NCBI RefSeq assembly: GCF_009695915.1 | Contig: NZ_VUMZ01000003.1 | Location: 1-64,000, forward strand | Origin: Hornefia butyriciproducens | Lineage (GTDB): Bacteria > Bacillota > Clostridia > Peptostreptococcales > Anaerovoracaceae | Length of the DNA stretch: 64,000 nt | Direction of reading: 5' to 3' | Shown: one piece after another, positions 7,899-15,435 of the stretch | Numbering within the stretch: the first letter of the stretch is position 1 | How the letters are laid out: every line of letters starts with the position of its first letter | Translations under genes and position numbers: made by a program | Notes under the pieces: model-generated | Seen by the model: the letters and a program-made list of their open reading frames with translations, nothing else | Database searches by the model: none | What the model was told of the DNA's origin: nothing

Positions 7899-9248
7899 TC
7901 AGCTGACTTTTTTGTTCTCGAGATCTTTCGTGGTCCTCTGTGCCCGGACGGGTCTGTCGACGATGATGGAAATAATGACACAGACCAGGAGCAGGAACTG
8001 ATAGAAGAGGAACGGAATGATAGAGACGCTGGTGATTTTGGCGATGCTGGCCGCGATCAGCAGCTGTGCGCCATAGGGAATGATACCCTGGCAGATGCAA
8101 GAGAATATATCGATAAGCGACGCAGTCTTGCGCGGATCGATGCCGAACTCGGTGCTGATATCCTTTGCGATCGGTCCGGCCATCACGATAGCTACTGTGT
8201 TATTCGCCGTCGCGATATCCATCAGGGCGGTCAGCAGCCCTATGCCGAGCATGCCGCCTCTCCGTGTTCTGGAGTGATTCCGGATTGTCTGAAGAATCCA
8301 TTCAAAACCGCCGTATTCCCGCATCAGCGATCCCATGGAGGCGACCAGAATCGTGACGATCATGGTCTCGAACATATTTTTTGTGCCTTCTCCCATGGCG
8401 CTGAACGCTGTGGCGATGGTAAGAGAGCCGGTAGCGAGGCCCACGATGCCGCAGAGTATTGTGCCGCATCCCAGAACGATAAAAACATTTATTCCGCAGA
8501 GAGAGGCCAGCAGTACGACGAAATACGGGATGGCCTGCCAGACATTGTACTGATAGTGCTGCAGATCGGCGGAGCCTCCCGTCATCGCAAAGGCGATCAG
8601 GATGGCAAAGGTGATAATAGCTGCGGGAAGTGCGATATGGAAATTAACCCGGAATTTATCTTTCATTTCCACGCCCTGCGTCTTGGTTGCCGCGATGGTG
8701 GTGTCGGAGATGAAAGACAGGTTGTCGCCGAACATGGCGCCCCCGACGACCGTTCCGACGCAGAACGGCAGACTGAGGCCTGCGCTGTTGGCTACGACAA
8801 AGACAATCGGGACGAGCACGGTGATCGTTCCGACGCTGGTTCCCATGGCCATGGAAATCAGACAGGCGATCAGAAACAGACAGGGAATAGCGAAGTTCGG
8901 CGGGATGATGTTCAGGAGCATATAGGCAGTACTGGTCGCTCCGCCGGAGGCCTGGGCAATTCCGCTGAATGCACCGGCCATCAGGAAGATAAACAGCATG
9001 ATCGTGATATTGTCATCACCGATGCCCCCGGCGCAGACGTGAATCTTCTCATCAAACGACAGCTTCGGGTTCTGAAGAAAGGCCACAACCAGAGCCACCA
9101 TGAACGCAACGACGACAGACATGACATAGAAGCCCATCTGTCCGCTCCTGGGCCTGATATACTCATAATAGATCCCGCTTCCCAGATAGAGAACGAGAAA
9201 GACTAAAATCGGAGCCAGAGCTCTGACATTCGGTGTTTTCTTTTCCAT
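7899..9248 (-). CDS. NhaC-family Na+/H+ antiporter-type carrier
   Basis: This 449-residue polytopic membrane protein has about 11-12 hydrophobic segments. Motifs typical of the NhaC family and its relatives are visible: AMGTSVGTITVLVPI at about residues 133-148, GGAMFGDNLSFISDTT at about 168-183, DIATANNTVAIVMAGPIAKDI at about 330-350 and GIIPYGAQLLIA near the C-terminus. Members exchange Na+ for protons or exchange organic acids and amino acids, for example malate/lactate. Substrate cannot be assigned. It is monocistronic with its own terminator and is divergent from a second NhaC-family gene across a 356-base gap. The antisense strand is open over most of its length, a shadow of its codon use. 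Confidence 0.85.
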   Translation of the reverse strand: MEKKTPNVRALAPILVFLVLYLGSGIYYEYIRPRSGQMGFYVMSVVVAFMVALVVAFLQNPKLSFDEKIHVCAGGIGDDNITIMLFIFLMAGAFSGIAQASGGATSTAYMLLNIIPPNFAIPCLFLIACLISMAMGTSVGTITVLVPIVFVVANSAGLSLPFCVGTVVGGAMFGDNLSFISDTTIAATKTQGVEMKDKFRVNFHIALPAAIITFAILIAFAMTGGSADLQHYQYNVWQAIPYFVVLLASLCGINVFIVLGCGTILCGIVGLATGSLTIATAFSAMGEGTKNMFETMIVTILVASMGSLMREYGGFEWILQTIRNHSRTRRGGMLGIGLLTALMDIATANNTVAIVMAGPIAKDISTEFGIDPRKTASLIDIFSCICQGIIPYGAQLLIAASIAKITSVSIIPFLFYQFLLLVCVIISIIVDRPVRAQRTTKDLENKKVS

Positions 9249-9604
9249 TTATACGCCTCCATAATATCTCAATAAATCAGACGGCCGCGAACATTTTGCC
9301 AATGCCGGGCACCCTTCCATTGGATGGTGCGCCGCGGCGCTGCTGATAAACTGCCGTCAGCGCCCATTAAGTCCGATGGGGACTTAATGAGCAGACACTA
9401 CATTATATCACAGTCCGCGGATATTTGTGAAGAGGAAACAAGAAGAGGAAACAAAGGGAAGGAAAGAAAAGAGGGCGAAAACAGGAGCAGATGGAAAACC
9501 GTACGGGACCGGCGGGTGGCAGAAATCGCAGGAACAGTGGATTTACAAATAAAAGGGGCTGTGATAAACTTGTTTCAGTAACTGTTTTGGCGTAGGAGTG
9601 AGAA
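9249..9604. other. Intergenic region between divergent NhaC-family genes
   Basis: No gene is supported here. It holds a perfect hairpin at 9365-9389 (10-bp arms CATTAAGTCC/GGACTTAATG, 5-base loop), a purine-rich tract at about 9428-9490, and the promoter of the rightward gene. The hairpin may be an operator or a transcript structure. Confidence 0.5.
9542..9570 (+). promoter_or_regulatory. Promoter of the rightward NhaC-family gene
   Basis: TTTACA at 9542-9547, a 17-base spacer and TAAACT at 9565-9570. The gene starts 34 bases downstream with AGGAG at 9593-9597. Confidence 0.6.
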
Positions 9605-10948
9605 ATGGATCTTCTGATTGCGTTTTGTGTTTTTGTGGGATGTATGGTCGCCGCTCTGATCAGCGGAACCTCTATGATCCTCGCGCTGCTTGCAGGTCTG
9701 GCGGCGTTCGCGGCTGTGGGGCTGCACCGGGGATATCCGCTGCGGAAACTCTGCGGAATGGGAATCCGCGGAGCCCGGGAATCTCTCATCGTCATTGAGG
9801 TGATGTGTGTGATCGGTTTCATCACAGCAGCCTGGAGAGTGAGCGGCACGATTACGATTTTTGTGTACTACGGGATTAAGATTATCACGCCGTCGGCGTT
9901 TCTGATCATTACGTTCCTTCTGTCCTGTCTGCTCAGCTATGCGTTGGGAACATCCTTCGGAGTCGCCGGGACGGTGGGTGTCATTTTTATGACGCTTGCC
10001 AGAAGCGGAGGCGTGGATCCGCTGATTACCGCCGGCGTACTGATGAGCGGCGTCTATTTCGGGGATCGCGGCTCCCCGGTTTCGTCCAGTGCGAATATGG
10101 TGGCGGGGATCACAGGAACAAAGATTTTCGACAATGTCCGTGTCATGATGCGGACCGCTGCCGTTCCGCTGGCACTGTGTTTTGTCGTCTACGCGGTTCT
10201 GTCTGTGCGGAACCCGATCAGTCATGTAGACAACGCTCTGGTTTCGGAATTCGAATCGGCGTTTAATCTCTCCCTGTGGGCTTTTGTACCGGCTGTCATC
10301 ATGCTACTTCTGCCGCTGCTTCACGTTAGCGTCATGATTTCCATGGGACTCAGCATCGCCGCAGGAATTCTGGTGGCCTGGCAGGTGCAGGGCGTTCCGC
10401 TGCTGAAGGTTCTGCAGATCTGTGTAATCGGTTATCAGGCGGAGGGAAACGGTCTGGGCAGGATTCTCAACGGAGGCGGCCTGGTGTCCATGCTGGAAAT
10501 TATCGGGATCCTGCTGATTTCCTGTACCTATTCGGGGATTTTCAACGGGACGGGAATGCTTGATTCTCTGCAGCTCCGTCTGGAACGGGCGTGTACCCGC
10601 ATCGGGCGGTTTCCTGTGATGCTGCTTCTTTCCCTGGCGTCTGCGGTGGTCTTCTGCAATCAGACGATTTCTACGCTGATGTGCAGTGACCTTCTGAAGA
10701 AGCCCTATCTGGACGGTGGGGGAAGCCGAGAGGAACTCGCCATCGATATGGAGAATTCCGTTATTCTGATTGCGTGCTTTATTCCCTGGAGCATCGGGTG
10801 CTCCGTGCCGCTGGCTTTCTTCGGCGTGGACTTCCGGTGTCTGCCGTATGCGGCGTTCATGTATCTGATGCCTTTGTTTTATCTTTTCACAAAAAAGAGA
10901 ACGTTTCCGGAACGGCAGAAGCCGGAAACTCTGACGCAGATGGGGTGA
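9605..10948 (+). CDS. NhaC-family carrier, second and divergent member
   Basis: A 447-residue membrane protein with about 11 hydrophobic segments. LSYALGTSFGVAGTVGVIFMTL, the GVYFGDRGSPVSSSANMVA segment and a C-terminal FCNQTISTLMCSDLLKKPY segment fit the NhaC/ion-transporter superfamily. It is distinct in sequence from the divergent neighbour, so it is not a recent duplicate. The ATG at 9605 has AGGAG 7 bases upstream. The next gene, cbiL, starts 33 bases after the stop, so read-through into the cobalamin and zinc genes is possible. Substrate is unknown; a Na+-coupled amino or carboxylic acid antiporter is the most general reading. Confidence 0.8.
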   Translation: MDLLIAFCVFVGCMVAALISGTSMILALLAGLAAFAAVGLHRGYPLRKLCGMGIRGARESLIVIEVMCVIGFITAAWRVSGTITIFVYYGIKIITPSAFLIITFLLSCLLSYALGTSFGVAGTVGVIFMTLARSGGVDPLITAGVLMSGVYFGDRGSPVSSSANMVAGITGTKIFDNVRVMMRTAAVPLALCFVVYAVLSVRNPISHVDNALVSEFESAFNLSLWAFVPAVIMLLLPLLHVSVMISMGLSIAAGILVAWQVQGVPLLKVLQICVIGYQAEGNGLGRILNGGGLVSMLEIIGILLISCTYSGIFNGTGMLDSLQLRLERACTRIGRFPVMLLLSLASAVVFCNQTISTLMCSDLLKKPYLDGGGSREELAIDMENSVILIACFIPWSIGCSVPLAFFGVDFRCLPYAAFMYLMPLFYLFTKKRTFPERQKPETLTQMG

Positions 10949-10981
10949 TGAACTGATGAAAGAACAGACTGGAGGAGATGT

Positions 10982-11776
10982 ATGAAGGGTACGTTATATG
11001 GAGTAGGGGTAGGACCGGGTAATCCGGAGCTGATGACGCTGGCGGCGGTGAGGATTATCCGCGAGTCTGCGGTAATTGCCTGCCCGGGGAAGGATGCGCG
11101 GCAGAGTACGGCGTACAGGATTGCGGTACAGGCGGAGCCGTCTCTGGCGACAAAGGAATTGCTGGCGGTGGATATGCCGATGACCCGCGACAGAGCGGAA
11201 CTGACAAAGTCTTTCCGGCAGGGAGCGCTGCTTCTGGAGTCCTTTCTGAAGCAGGGGAAGGATGTGGCGTTTCTGACACTGGGGGATCCGGCGGTATATT
11301 CCACGTTTGCTTATCTGGAGGAACGGATCGCCGGGCTGGGATATCCGACCGGATATATCAGCGGCGTACCGTCCTTCTGTGCGGCGGCGGCAGAAGCCGG
11401 AGTGCCGCTGACGGAATGGGATGAGGCGCTGCATATTATTCCCGCCGGTCAGATGGATGAGTCGGAACTGGAGGAGACGCTCCGCCTGCCGGGAACCTGT
11501 GCGCTGATGAAATCCGGAACACGCATGGATGCGGTAAAATCAGCCCTCGCCGGCAGCGGGAGGGAGGTTTACATGGTCGAAAACTGCGGGATGCTGGGTC
11601 AGAAAATCTACCGCGGAGCGGATTCGATTCCGGACACCGCCGGATATTTTTCGATGATTCTCGCGAAGGAAGAGAAAGGTTCAAATCAGCCGTCTGACGA
11701 CCTCTCTGAAGGCGCGGAAAAGCGACGCTCTGAATCTGAAAGCATCCGCAATCCACTTGACAGCCGGGGAAAATGA
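10982..11776 (+). CDS. cbiL: Precorrin-2/cobalt-precorrin-2 C20-methyltransferase
   Basis: A 264-residue tetrapyrrole methylase. It transfers a methyl group from S-adenosylmethionine to C-20 of (cobalt-)precorrin-2 in corrin ring synthesis. The N-terminal GVGVGPGNPELMTLAAVRII (about residues 7-26), LTLGDPAVYSTF at about 98-109 and ISGVPSFCAAAAEAG at about 123-137 are the SAM-binding and family motifs of CbiL/CobI. The last 30 residues are Ser/Glu/Lys-rich and not part of the domain. GGAGATGT precedes the ATG. No other cobalamin gene is in the window. It is followed directly by a metal-uptake operon, which is unusual for cbiL. Confidence 0.9.
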   Translation: MKGTLYGVGVGPGNPELMTLAAVRIIRESAVIACPGKDARQSTAYRIAVQAEPSLATKELLAVDMPMTRDRAELTKSFRQGALLLESFLKQGKDVAFLTLGDPAVYSTFAYLEERIAGLGYPTGYISGVPSFCAAAAEAGVPLTEWDEALHIIPAGQMDESELEETLRLPGTCALMKSGTRMDAVKSALAGSGREVYMVENCGMLGQKIYRGADSIPDTAGYFSMILAKEEKGSNQPSDDLSEGAEKRRSESESIRNPLDSRGK

Positions 11777-11781
11777 ATTTA

Positions 11782-11804
11782 AAATTGAACGTAGTTTTCA
11801 ATTT
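11782..11804. promoter_or_regulatory. Candidate metalloregulator operator ahead of the zinc operon
   Basis: Perfect 8-bp inverted repeat AAATTGAA-N7-TTCAATTT, spanning 23 bases, just after the cbiL stop and about 70 bases before the small membrane protein. Size and symmetry suit a Fur/Zur- or DtxR/MntR-type dimer, but the sequence is not a recognised consensus. Confidence 0.45.
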
Positions 11805-11873
11805 CAGAAGGAATTCATGAATCAGATATTCCCGCATAAAATCGGGGACAGAGAAGAAGGGAGGGGAGCAGCC

Positions 11874-12188
11874 GTGCTGAGGATGACAGGTTTTCATACC
11901 AGAGAAAGGTTCACTGCTGTTTTTCTCAGCGTTCTTCTGCTGGCAACGGTCGTTCTGGCCACCTTCTATATCGCGGAGGAGTCCGATCACCACTGTTCGG
12001 GCGACGACTGCCCGATCTGTGTCTGTCTGCACCAGTGTGAGAATATCGTCCAGACGCTGTACGGCGGTGACACTCCGTCGCCCGCGGCGGGAACCGCGGC
12101 AGTGTTCTTTACCGTCCTTTCTCTCATTTTTTCATATTTTGCAGCAGCGGATACTCTGATTGTCCGCAAAGTCCGGATGAACAACTGA
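11874..12188 (+). CDS. Small membrane protein with His/Cys cluster, zinc-operon partner
   Basis: A 104-residue protein starting at GTG 11874, chosen for the GGAGGGGAG just upstream; in-frame ATGs lie at 11883 and 11818. It has two transmembrane segments: FTAVFLSVLLLATVVLATFY and AAVFFTVLSLIFSYFAA. Between them is an external loop with HHCSGDDCPICVCLHQCEN, four or five Cys and three His that could bind Zn2+. I recall similar unnamed proteins next to zinc ABC transporters in clostridia. Location at the head of the ZnuA-ZnuC-ZnuB genes suggests a role in metal sensing or capture at the membrane, but no function is established. Confidence 0.65.
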   Translation: MLRMTGFHTRERFTAVFLSVLLLATVVLATFYIAEESDHHCSGDDCPICVCLHQCENIVQTLYGGDTPSPAAGTAAVFFTVLSLIFSYFAAADTLIVRKVRMNN

Positions 12189-12192
12189 AAAT

Positions 12193-12252
12193 ACCCTTTC
12201 TGACGGCGTGAGCCGCGAGTCAATGCTATCTTACGACGAAAAAAGAAAGGGT
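12193..12252 (+). promoter_or_regulatory. Long-range stem covering the znuA ribosome binding site
   Basis: ACCCTTTCT at 12193-12201 is the exact complement of AGAAAGGGT at 12244-12252, which is the znuA Shine-Dalgarno region. An inner CGGC-GTGA-GCCG hairpin sits between. The fold could mask the ribosome binding site; this is inferred only from complementarity. Confidence 0.4.
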
Positions 12253-12262
12253 CAGTTATGTT

Positions 12263-13270
12263 ATGAAAAAAACAGCAGTAATTCTTCTGGCGGCAGTGGT
12301 CTTTGTAGTGGCTGCTCTCTCAGGCTGCGCGAAAGACAGCGGCAATTCAGAGTCGAAAACTTCCGCGGAAAGCAAAAAAATAAAAATCGTTACAACTATA
12401 TTCCCGGAATATGACTGGGTCACACAGATCCTCGGCAGCAAAGCGGATCAGGCAGAGGTGACGATGCTTCTGGATAACGGAGTCGATCTGCACAGCTATC
12501 AGCCGACGACGGAGGACATCGCAAAGGTAAAATCCTGCGACCTGTTCATCTATGTCGGCGGTGAATCGGATGAATGGGTCAGCAAGGCACTGAAGGACTC
12601 CACAAACAAGAAAATGAAAGTGATCAATCTTCTGGATGTCCTGGGCGATTCTGTGAAAGAAGAGGAATCGAAAGAAGGAATGATGCCGGAAAAGGAAGAA
12701 GAGGAAGACGGCAGTGACGAGCCGGAGTACGATGAACACGTGTGGCTTTCACTGAAAAACGCGAAGGTGCTGACAAAAGCGGTCGCAAAGGAAATCGAAG
12801 CGCTGGATCCGGAGAACGCAAACACATACGGGAAAAACGAAGCTGAATATCTTCGTCAGCTATCTGCCCTGGACGAAAAATACAAAAAAGCGGTCCGACG
12901 GTCGGCAGGCAAAACACTGGTGGTCGGCGACCGTTTTCCGTTCCGTTACATGGTGGACGACTATGGATTGGAGTATTACGCCGCGTTTGCGGGCTGCTCC
13001 GCCGAGACGGAAGCCAGCTTCAAAACAATTTCGTTCCTGGCGAAGAAGGTGGATAAGCTTAAACTGAAGAATATCGCGACCATAGAGGGGTCCGACCGGA
13101 AAATCGCCAGGACGATTATAAAAAATACCGGGAAAAAGAGTCAGCACATTGTGACGCTGGATTCCATGCAGTCAACGACTTCTGAGGATGTGGAAAAGGG
13201 AAAGACCTACCTCGGCGTCATGACGGCGAACCTCGGCGTGCTGAAGAAAGCACTGCAGCGGGAGGAATAG
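12263..13270 (+). CDS. znuA: Zinc ABC transporter substrate-binding lipoprotein
   Basis: A 335-residue lipoprotein. The signal peptide ends in a lipobox ALSGC with Cys22, so it is anchored on the outer face of the membrane. The cluster A-I fold of ZnuA-type Zn2+/Mn2+ receptors is shown by IFPEYDWV, VDLHSYQPT (metal ligand His77), DEHVWLSLKNA (His159), RFPFRYMVDDYGLEYYAAF and GCSAETEAS. The usual third His is replaced by the Arg-Phe-Pro-Phe signature of a clostridial subgroup. An acidic EKEEEED loop at about 143-149 occupies the place of the His-rich loop. It is the first gene of the canonical znuA-znuC-znuB order. Confidence 0.92.
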   Translation: MKKTAVILLAAVVFVVAALSGCAKDSGNSESKTSAESKKIKIVTTIFPEYDWVTQILGSKADQAEVTMLLDNGVDLHSYQPTTEDIAKVKSCDLFIYVGGESDEWVSKALKDSTNKKMKVINLLDVLGDSVKEEESKEGMMPEKEEEEDGSDEPEYDEHVWLSLKNAKVLTKAVAKEIEALDPENANTYGKNEAEYLRQLSALDEKYKKAVRRSAGKTLVVGDRFPFRYMVDDYGLEYYAAFAGCSAETEASFKTISFLAKKVDKLKLKNIATIEGSDRKIARTIIKNTGKKSQHIVTLDSMQSTTSEDVEKGKTYLGVMTANLGVLKKALQREE

Positions 13271-13272
13271 TC

Positions 13273-13980
13273 ATGGAACAGATCCGCTGCAATAATTTAT
13301 CCATCGGTTACGGAGAGCAGGCCATCGCATCCGGCCTCAGTTTCAGTGTGAACGCGGGGGATTACCTCTGTATTGTAGGGGAAAACGGTGCGGGAAAGAG
13401 TACGCTGATGCGTACTCTTCTCGGCCTGCAGAAGCCGGTAAGCGGACAACCGGTCTACAGCCCGGATGTCCGGAAGAACGAAATCGGGTATCTCCCCCAG
13501 CAGATGCACACACAGCGGGATTTCCCCGCGACTGCCGGAGAGATCGTATTGTCCGGTTTCCAGGGGCAGACGGGATGGAGACCGTTCTACCGGAGGAGTG
13601 AAAAGGCAGAAGCCCGGGCGATCATGCGACGCCTTTGTATCGAAGAACTTGCGGGCAGAAGCTTTCGTAACCTCTCCGGCGGGCAGCAGCAGAAGGTTCT
13701 GCTGGCAAGGGCGCTGTGCGCCTCCGGGAAAATTCTGTTCATGGACGAGCCGGTGACAGGTCTGGATCCCGAGGCGACAAGGGAAATGTACGCGATAATC
13801 GGGGAACTCAACAGAGGAGGAACGACGATCGTCATGATCTCTCACGACATCCTCTCGGCGGTGCGCTACGCAGATCACATTCTCCATATTGGAAACGCCT
13901 GCTTTTTCGGCAGGAATGAGGACTATCTGCGCAGTGAAACAGGGAAGAGGTTCCTGAACCGGAGGGAGGTGGGGCTGTGA
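13273..13980 (+). CDS. znuC: Zinc ABC transporter ATP-binding protein
   Basis: A 235-residue ABC ATPase with Walker A GENGAGKS at residues 36-43, Q-loop LPQQMHTQ at about 75-82, signature LSGGQQQK at about 134-141, Walker B ILFMDEPVTGLDP at about 155-167 and switch His in ISHD at about 192-195. It powers metal import with the neighbouring permease on the inner face of the membrane. It starts two bases after the znuA stop, and its stop overlaps the permease start (TGATG), so the three are translationally coupled. Confidence 0.93.
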   Translation: MEQIRCNNLSIGYGEQAIASGLSFSVNAGDYLCIVGENGAGKSTLMRTLLGLQKPVSGQPVYSPDVRKNEIGYLPQQMHTQRDFPATAGEIVLSGFQGQTGWRPFYRRSEKAEARAIMRRLCIEELAGRSFRNLSGGQQQKVLLARALCASGKILFMDEPVTGLDPEATREMYAIIGELNRGGTTIVMISHDILSAVRYADHILHIGNACFFGRNEDYLRSETGKRFLNRREVGL

Positions 13981-14837
13981 TGACCGCAATCATGACGCTG
14001 ACGGAGAAGCTGACGTTTTATCTGGACTACCCGTTTGTGCGGTACGCGATCATCGTCGGACTTCTGATCGCACTGGTGTCGTCACTGCTCGGGGTGACAC
14101 TGGTTCTCCGCCATTTTTCCTATATCGGGGACGGACTGTCTCACGTAGCGTTCGGTGCGATGAGCGTGGCGGTCGTGCTGAAACTTTCTGACCGCATGCT
14201 TCTGATTCTTCCGGTCACTATATTCAGTGCGGTGATTCTTCTGAAATCGGGTCAGAACAGAAGAGTGAAGGGCGATGCTGCGGTCGCCATGCTGTCGGTG
14301 GGCGCTCTGGCTTTCGGATATCTTACGGTGAATGTGGCAGGAGCCTCGGCAAATGTATCGGGGGACGTCTGCAGCACTCTGTTCGGCTCGACGTCTATTC
14401 TGACGCTGACGACCGGGGAGGTGGCGCTGTGCGCAGTTCTTTCTGCGGTGACGCTGATGCTGTTTCTGCTGCTGTATAACCGGCTGTTTGCGCTGACCTT
14501 TGATGAAAATTTTGCCAGGGTATGCGGAATCAGCGTGGAATTTTATAACCTGCTTCTGGCGGTCATCATCGCAGTCATCATCGTGCTTGCGATGAACCTC
14601 GTCGGTGCGCTGCTGGTTTCGGCGCTGATCATCTTTCCAACCATGGCGGCAATGCGTCTGTTTGAGAGCTTTCGGGCAGTTACGGCTGCTTCCGCCGCAA
14701 TCTCTGTGAGCTGTGCGCTGATCGGGATTCTCGTGTCAGTTCTCGCGGGGACTCCGGTGGGTTCCACCATTGTTGTCGCGGACGCGCTTGCGTTCGGTCT
14801 GAGCATGATTGCCGCGAGGCTGAGAGGAGGAGTGTGA
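13980..14837 (+). CDS. znuB: Zinc ABC transporter permease
   Basis: A 285-residue permease of the ABC-3 family with eight or nine membrane segments. LLGVTLVLRHFSYIGDGLSHVAFGAM at about residues 37-62 is the hallmark of ZnuB/MntB/SitC permeases. The C-terminal PVGSTIVVADALAFGLSMI is the usual last segment. The ATG at 13980 overlaps the znuC stop; a GTG immediately upstream at 13977 is an alternative. The permease stop in turn overlaps the ATG of the next lipoprotein gene. Zn2+ is favoured over Mn2+ because of the small Cys/His membrane protein in the operon. Confidence 0.92.
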   Translation: MTAIMTLTEKLTFYLDYPFVRYAIIVGLLIALVSSLLGVTLVLRHFSYIGDGLSHVAFGAMSVAVVLKLSDRMLLILPVTIFSAVILLKSGQNRRVKGDAAVAMLSVGALAFGYLTVNVAGASANVSGDVCSTLFGSTSILTLTTGEVALCAVLSAVTLMLFLLLYNRLFALTFDENFARVCGISVEFYNLLLAVIIAVIIVLAMNLVGALLVSALIIFPTMAAMRLFESFRAVTAASAAISVSCALIGILVSVLAGTPVGSTIVVADALAFGLSMIAARLRGGV

Positions 14838-15397
14838 TGAAACAAAGTAAAATTCAGACATTCCGGGCGATCCTGTTGCTGTTTCTTTGTGCCCTGATCC
14901 TGACAGGTTGCGGAACAAAGAGTAACGAGACGCAGAAATCAGATTCCGCCCCGAAGACGACACAGAGTGAAAGTGCATCTTCTGATAACGGCAGTACGGA
15001 AACAGAAGCCTCAGACTCATCCAATGCGGACGGGAACGCCGGGAAAGAAAAAAATAGCAGGAAAAAGGGGCTTCTGGATCTGACGAAGATGAGCAGCACA
15101 GCGATTTATTCGGAGGTTTACAATATCATGATCGATCCGGACAGATATAAAGGAAGGATGATAAAGATAAAGGGTGTATGCTATATTACAAAGGATGATG
15201 CGTCGGGCAAGACGTATTACGCCTGTGTCATCAAGGACGCCACTGCGTGCTGCAGTCAGGGAATTGAATTCAAGTTGAGAAAAGGACTCAGTTATCCGGA
15301 GGATCAGTCGAAGATTACAGTAAAAGGAACCTTCACCACATATAAAGAAAAGAAAATGACATACTCGTGTCTGAAAAATGCAGTTCTGGAAAGATAA
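14837..15397 (+). CDS. Zinc-operon lipoprotein with OB-fold-like domain
   Basis: A 186-residue lipoprotein with lipobox LTGC (Cys25). A low-complexity Ser/Thr/Glu/Asp linker runs to about residue 75. The domain after it starts GLLDLTKMSSTAIYSEVYNI and contains YKGRMIKIKGVCY, YACVIKDATACCSQGIEF and ITVKGTFTTY. I recall the same domain in unnamed clostridial proteins next to zinc ABC transporters, and the pattern suggests a small OB-type beta barrel. The ACC motif (AtaCC) is a possible metal ligand. The ATG overlaps the permease stop, placing it as last gene of the unit. Role in extracellular zinc handling is inferred. Confidence 0.7.
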   Translation: MKQSKIQTFRAILLLFLCALILTGCGTKSNETQKSDSAPKTTQSESASSDNGSTETEASDSSNADGNAGKEKNSRKKGLLDLTKMSSTAIYSEVYNIMIDPDRYKGRMIKIKGVCYITKDDASGKTYYACVIKDATACCSQGIEFKLRKGLSYPEDQSKITVKGTFTTYKEKKMTYSCLKNAVLER

Positions 15398-15399
15398 AG

Positions 15400-15423
15400 G
15401 GGATTCGGAAAAGACCGAATCCC
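15400..15423. terminator. Hairpin between converging zinc operon and reductase gene
   Basis: GGGATTCGG at 15400-15408 and CCGAATCCC at 15415-15423 with a 6-base loop, located between two converging genes. The T-run is weak on both strands, so it may be a bidirectional terminator of moderate strength. Confidence 0.55.
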
Positions 15424-15435
15424 TGAACACGAGTA

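Noticed and set aside
7821-9206. A 461-codon open frame on the plus strand
   Set aside because: It is antisense to the NhaC-family gene, low in hydrophobic segments, rich in His/Asp/Arg/Gly typical of shadow translation, and has no ribosome binding site.
9324-9581. An 85-codon plus-strand frame between the NhaC-family genes
   Set aside because: It covers the promoter and hairpin region, is built on a purine-rich tract, and shows no protein-like pattern.
10949-10981. Cobalamin riboswitch ahead of cbiL
   Set aside because: The gap is 33 bases, too short, and has no B12-box-like sequence.
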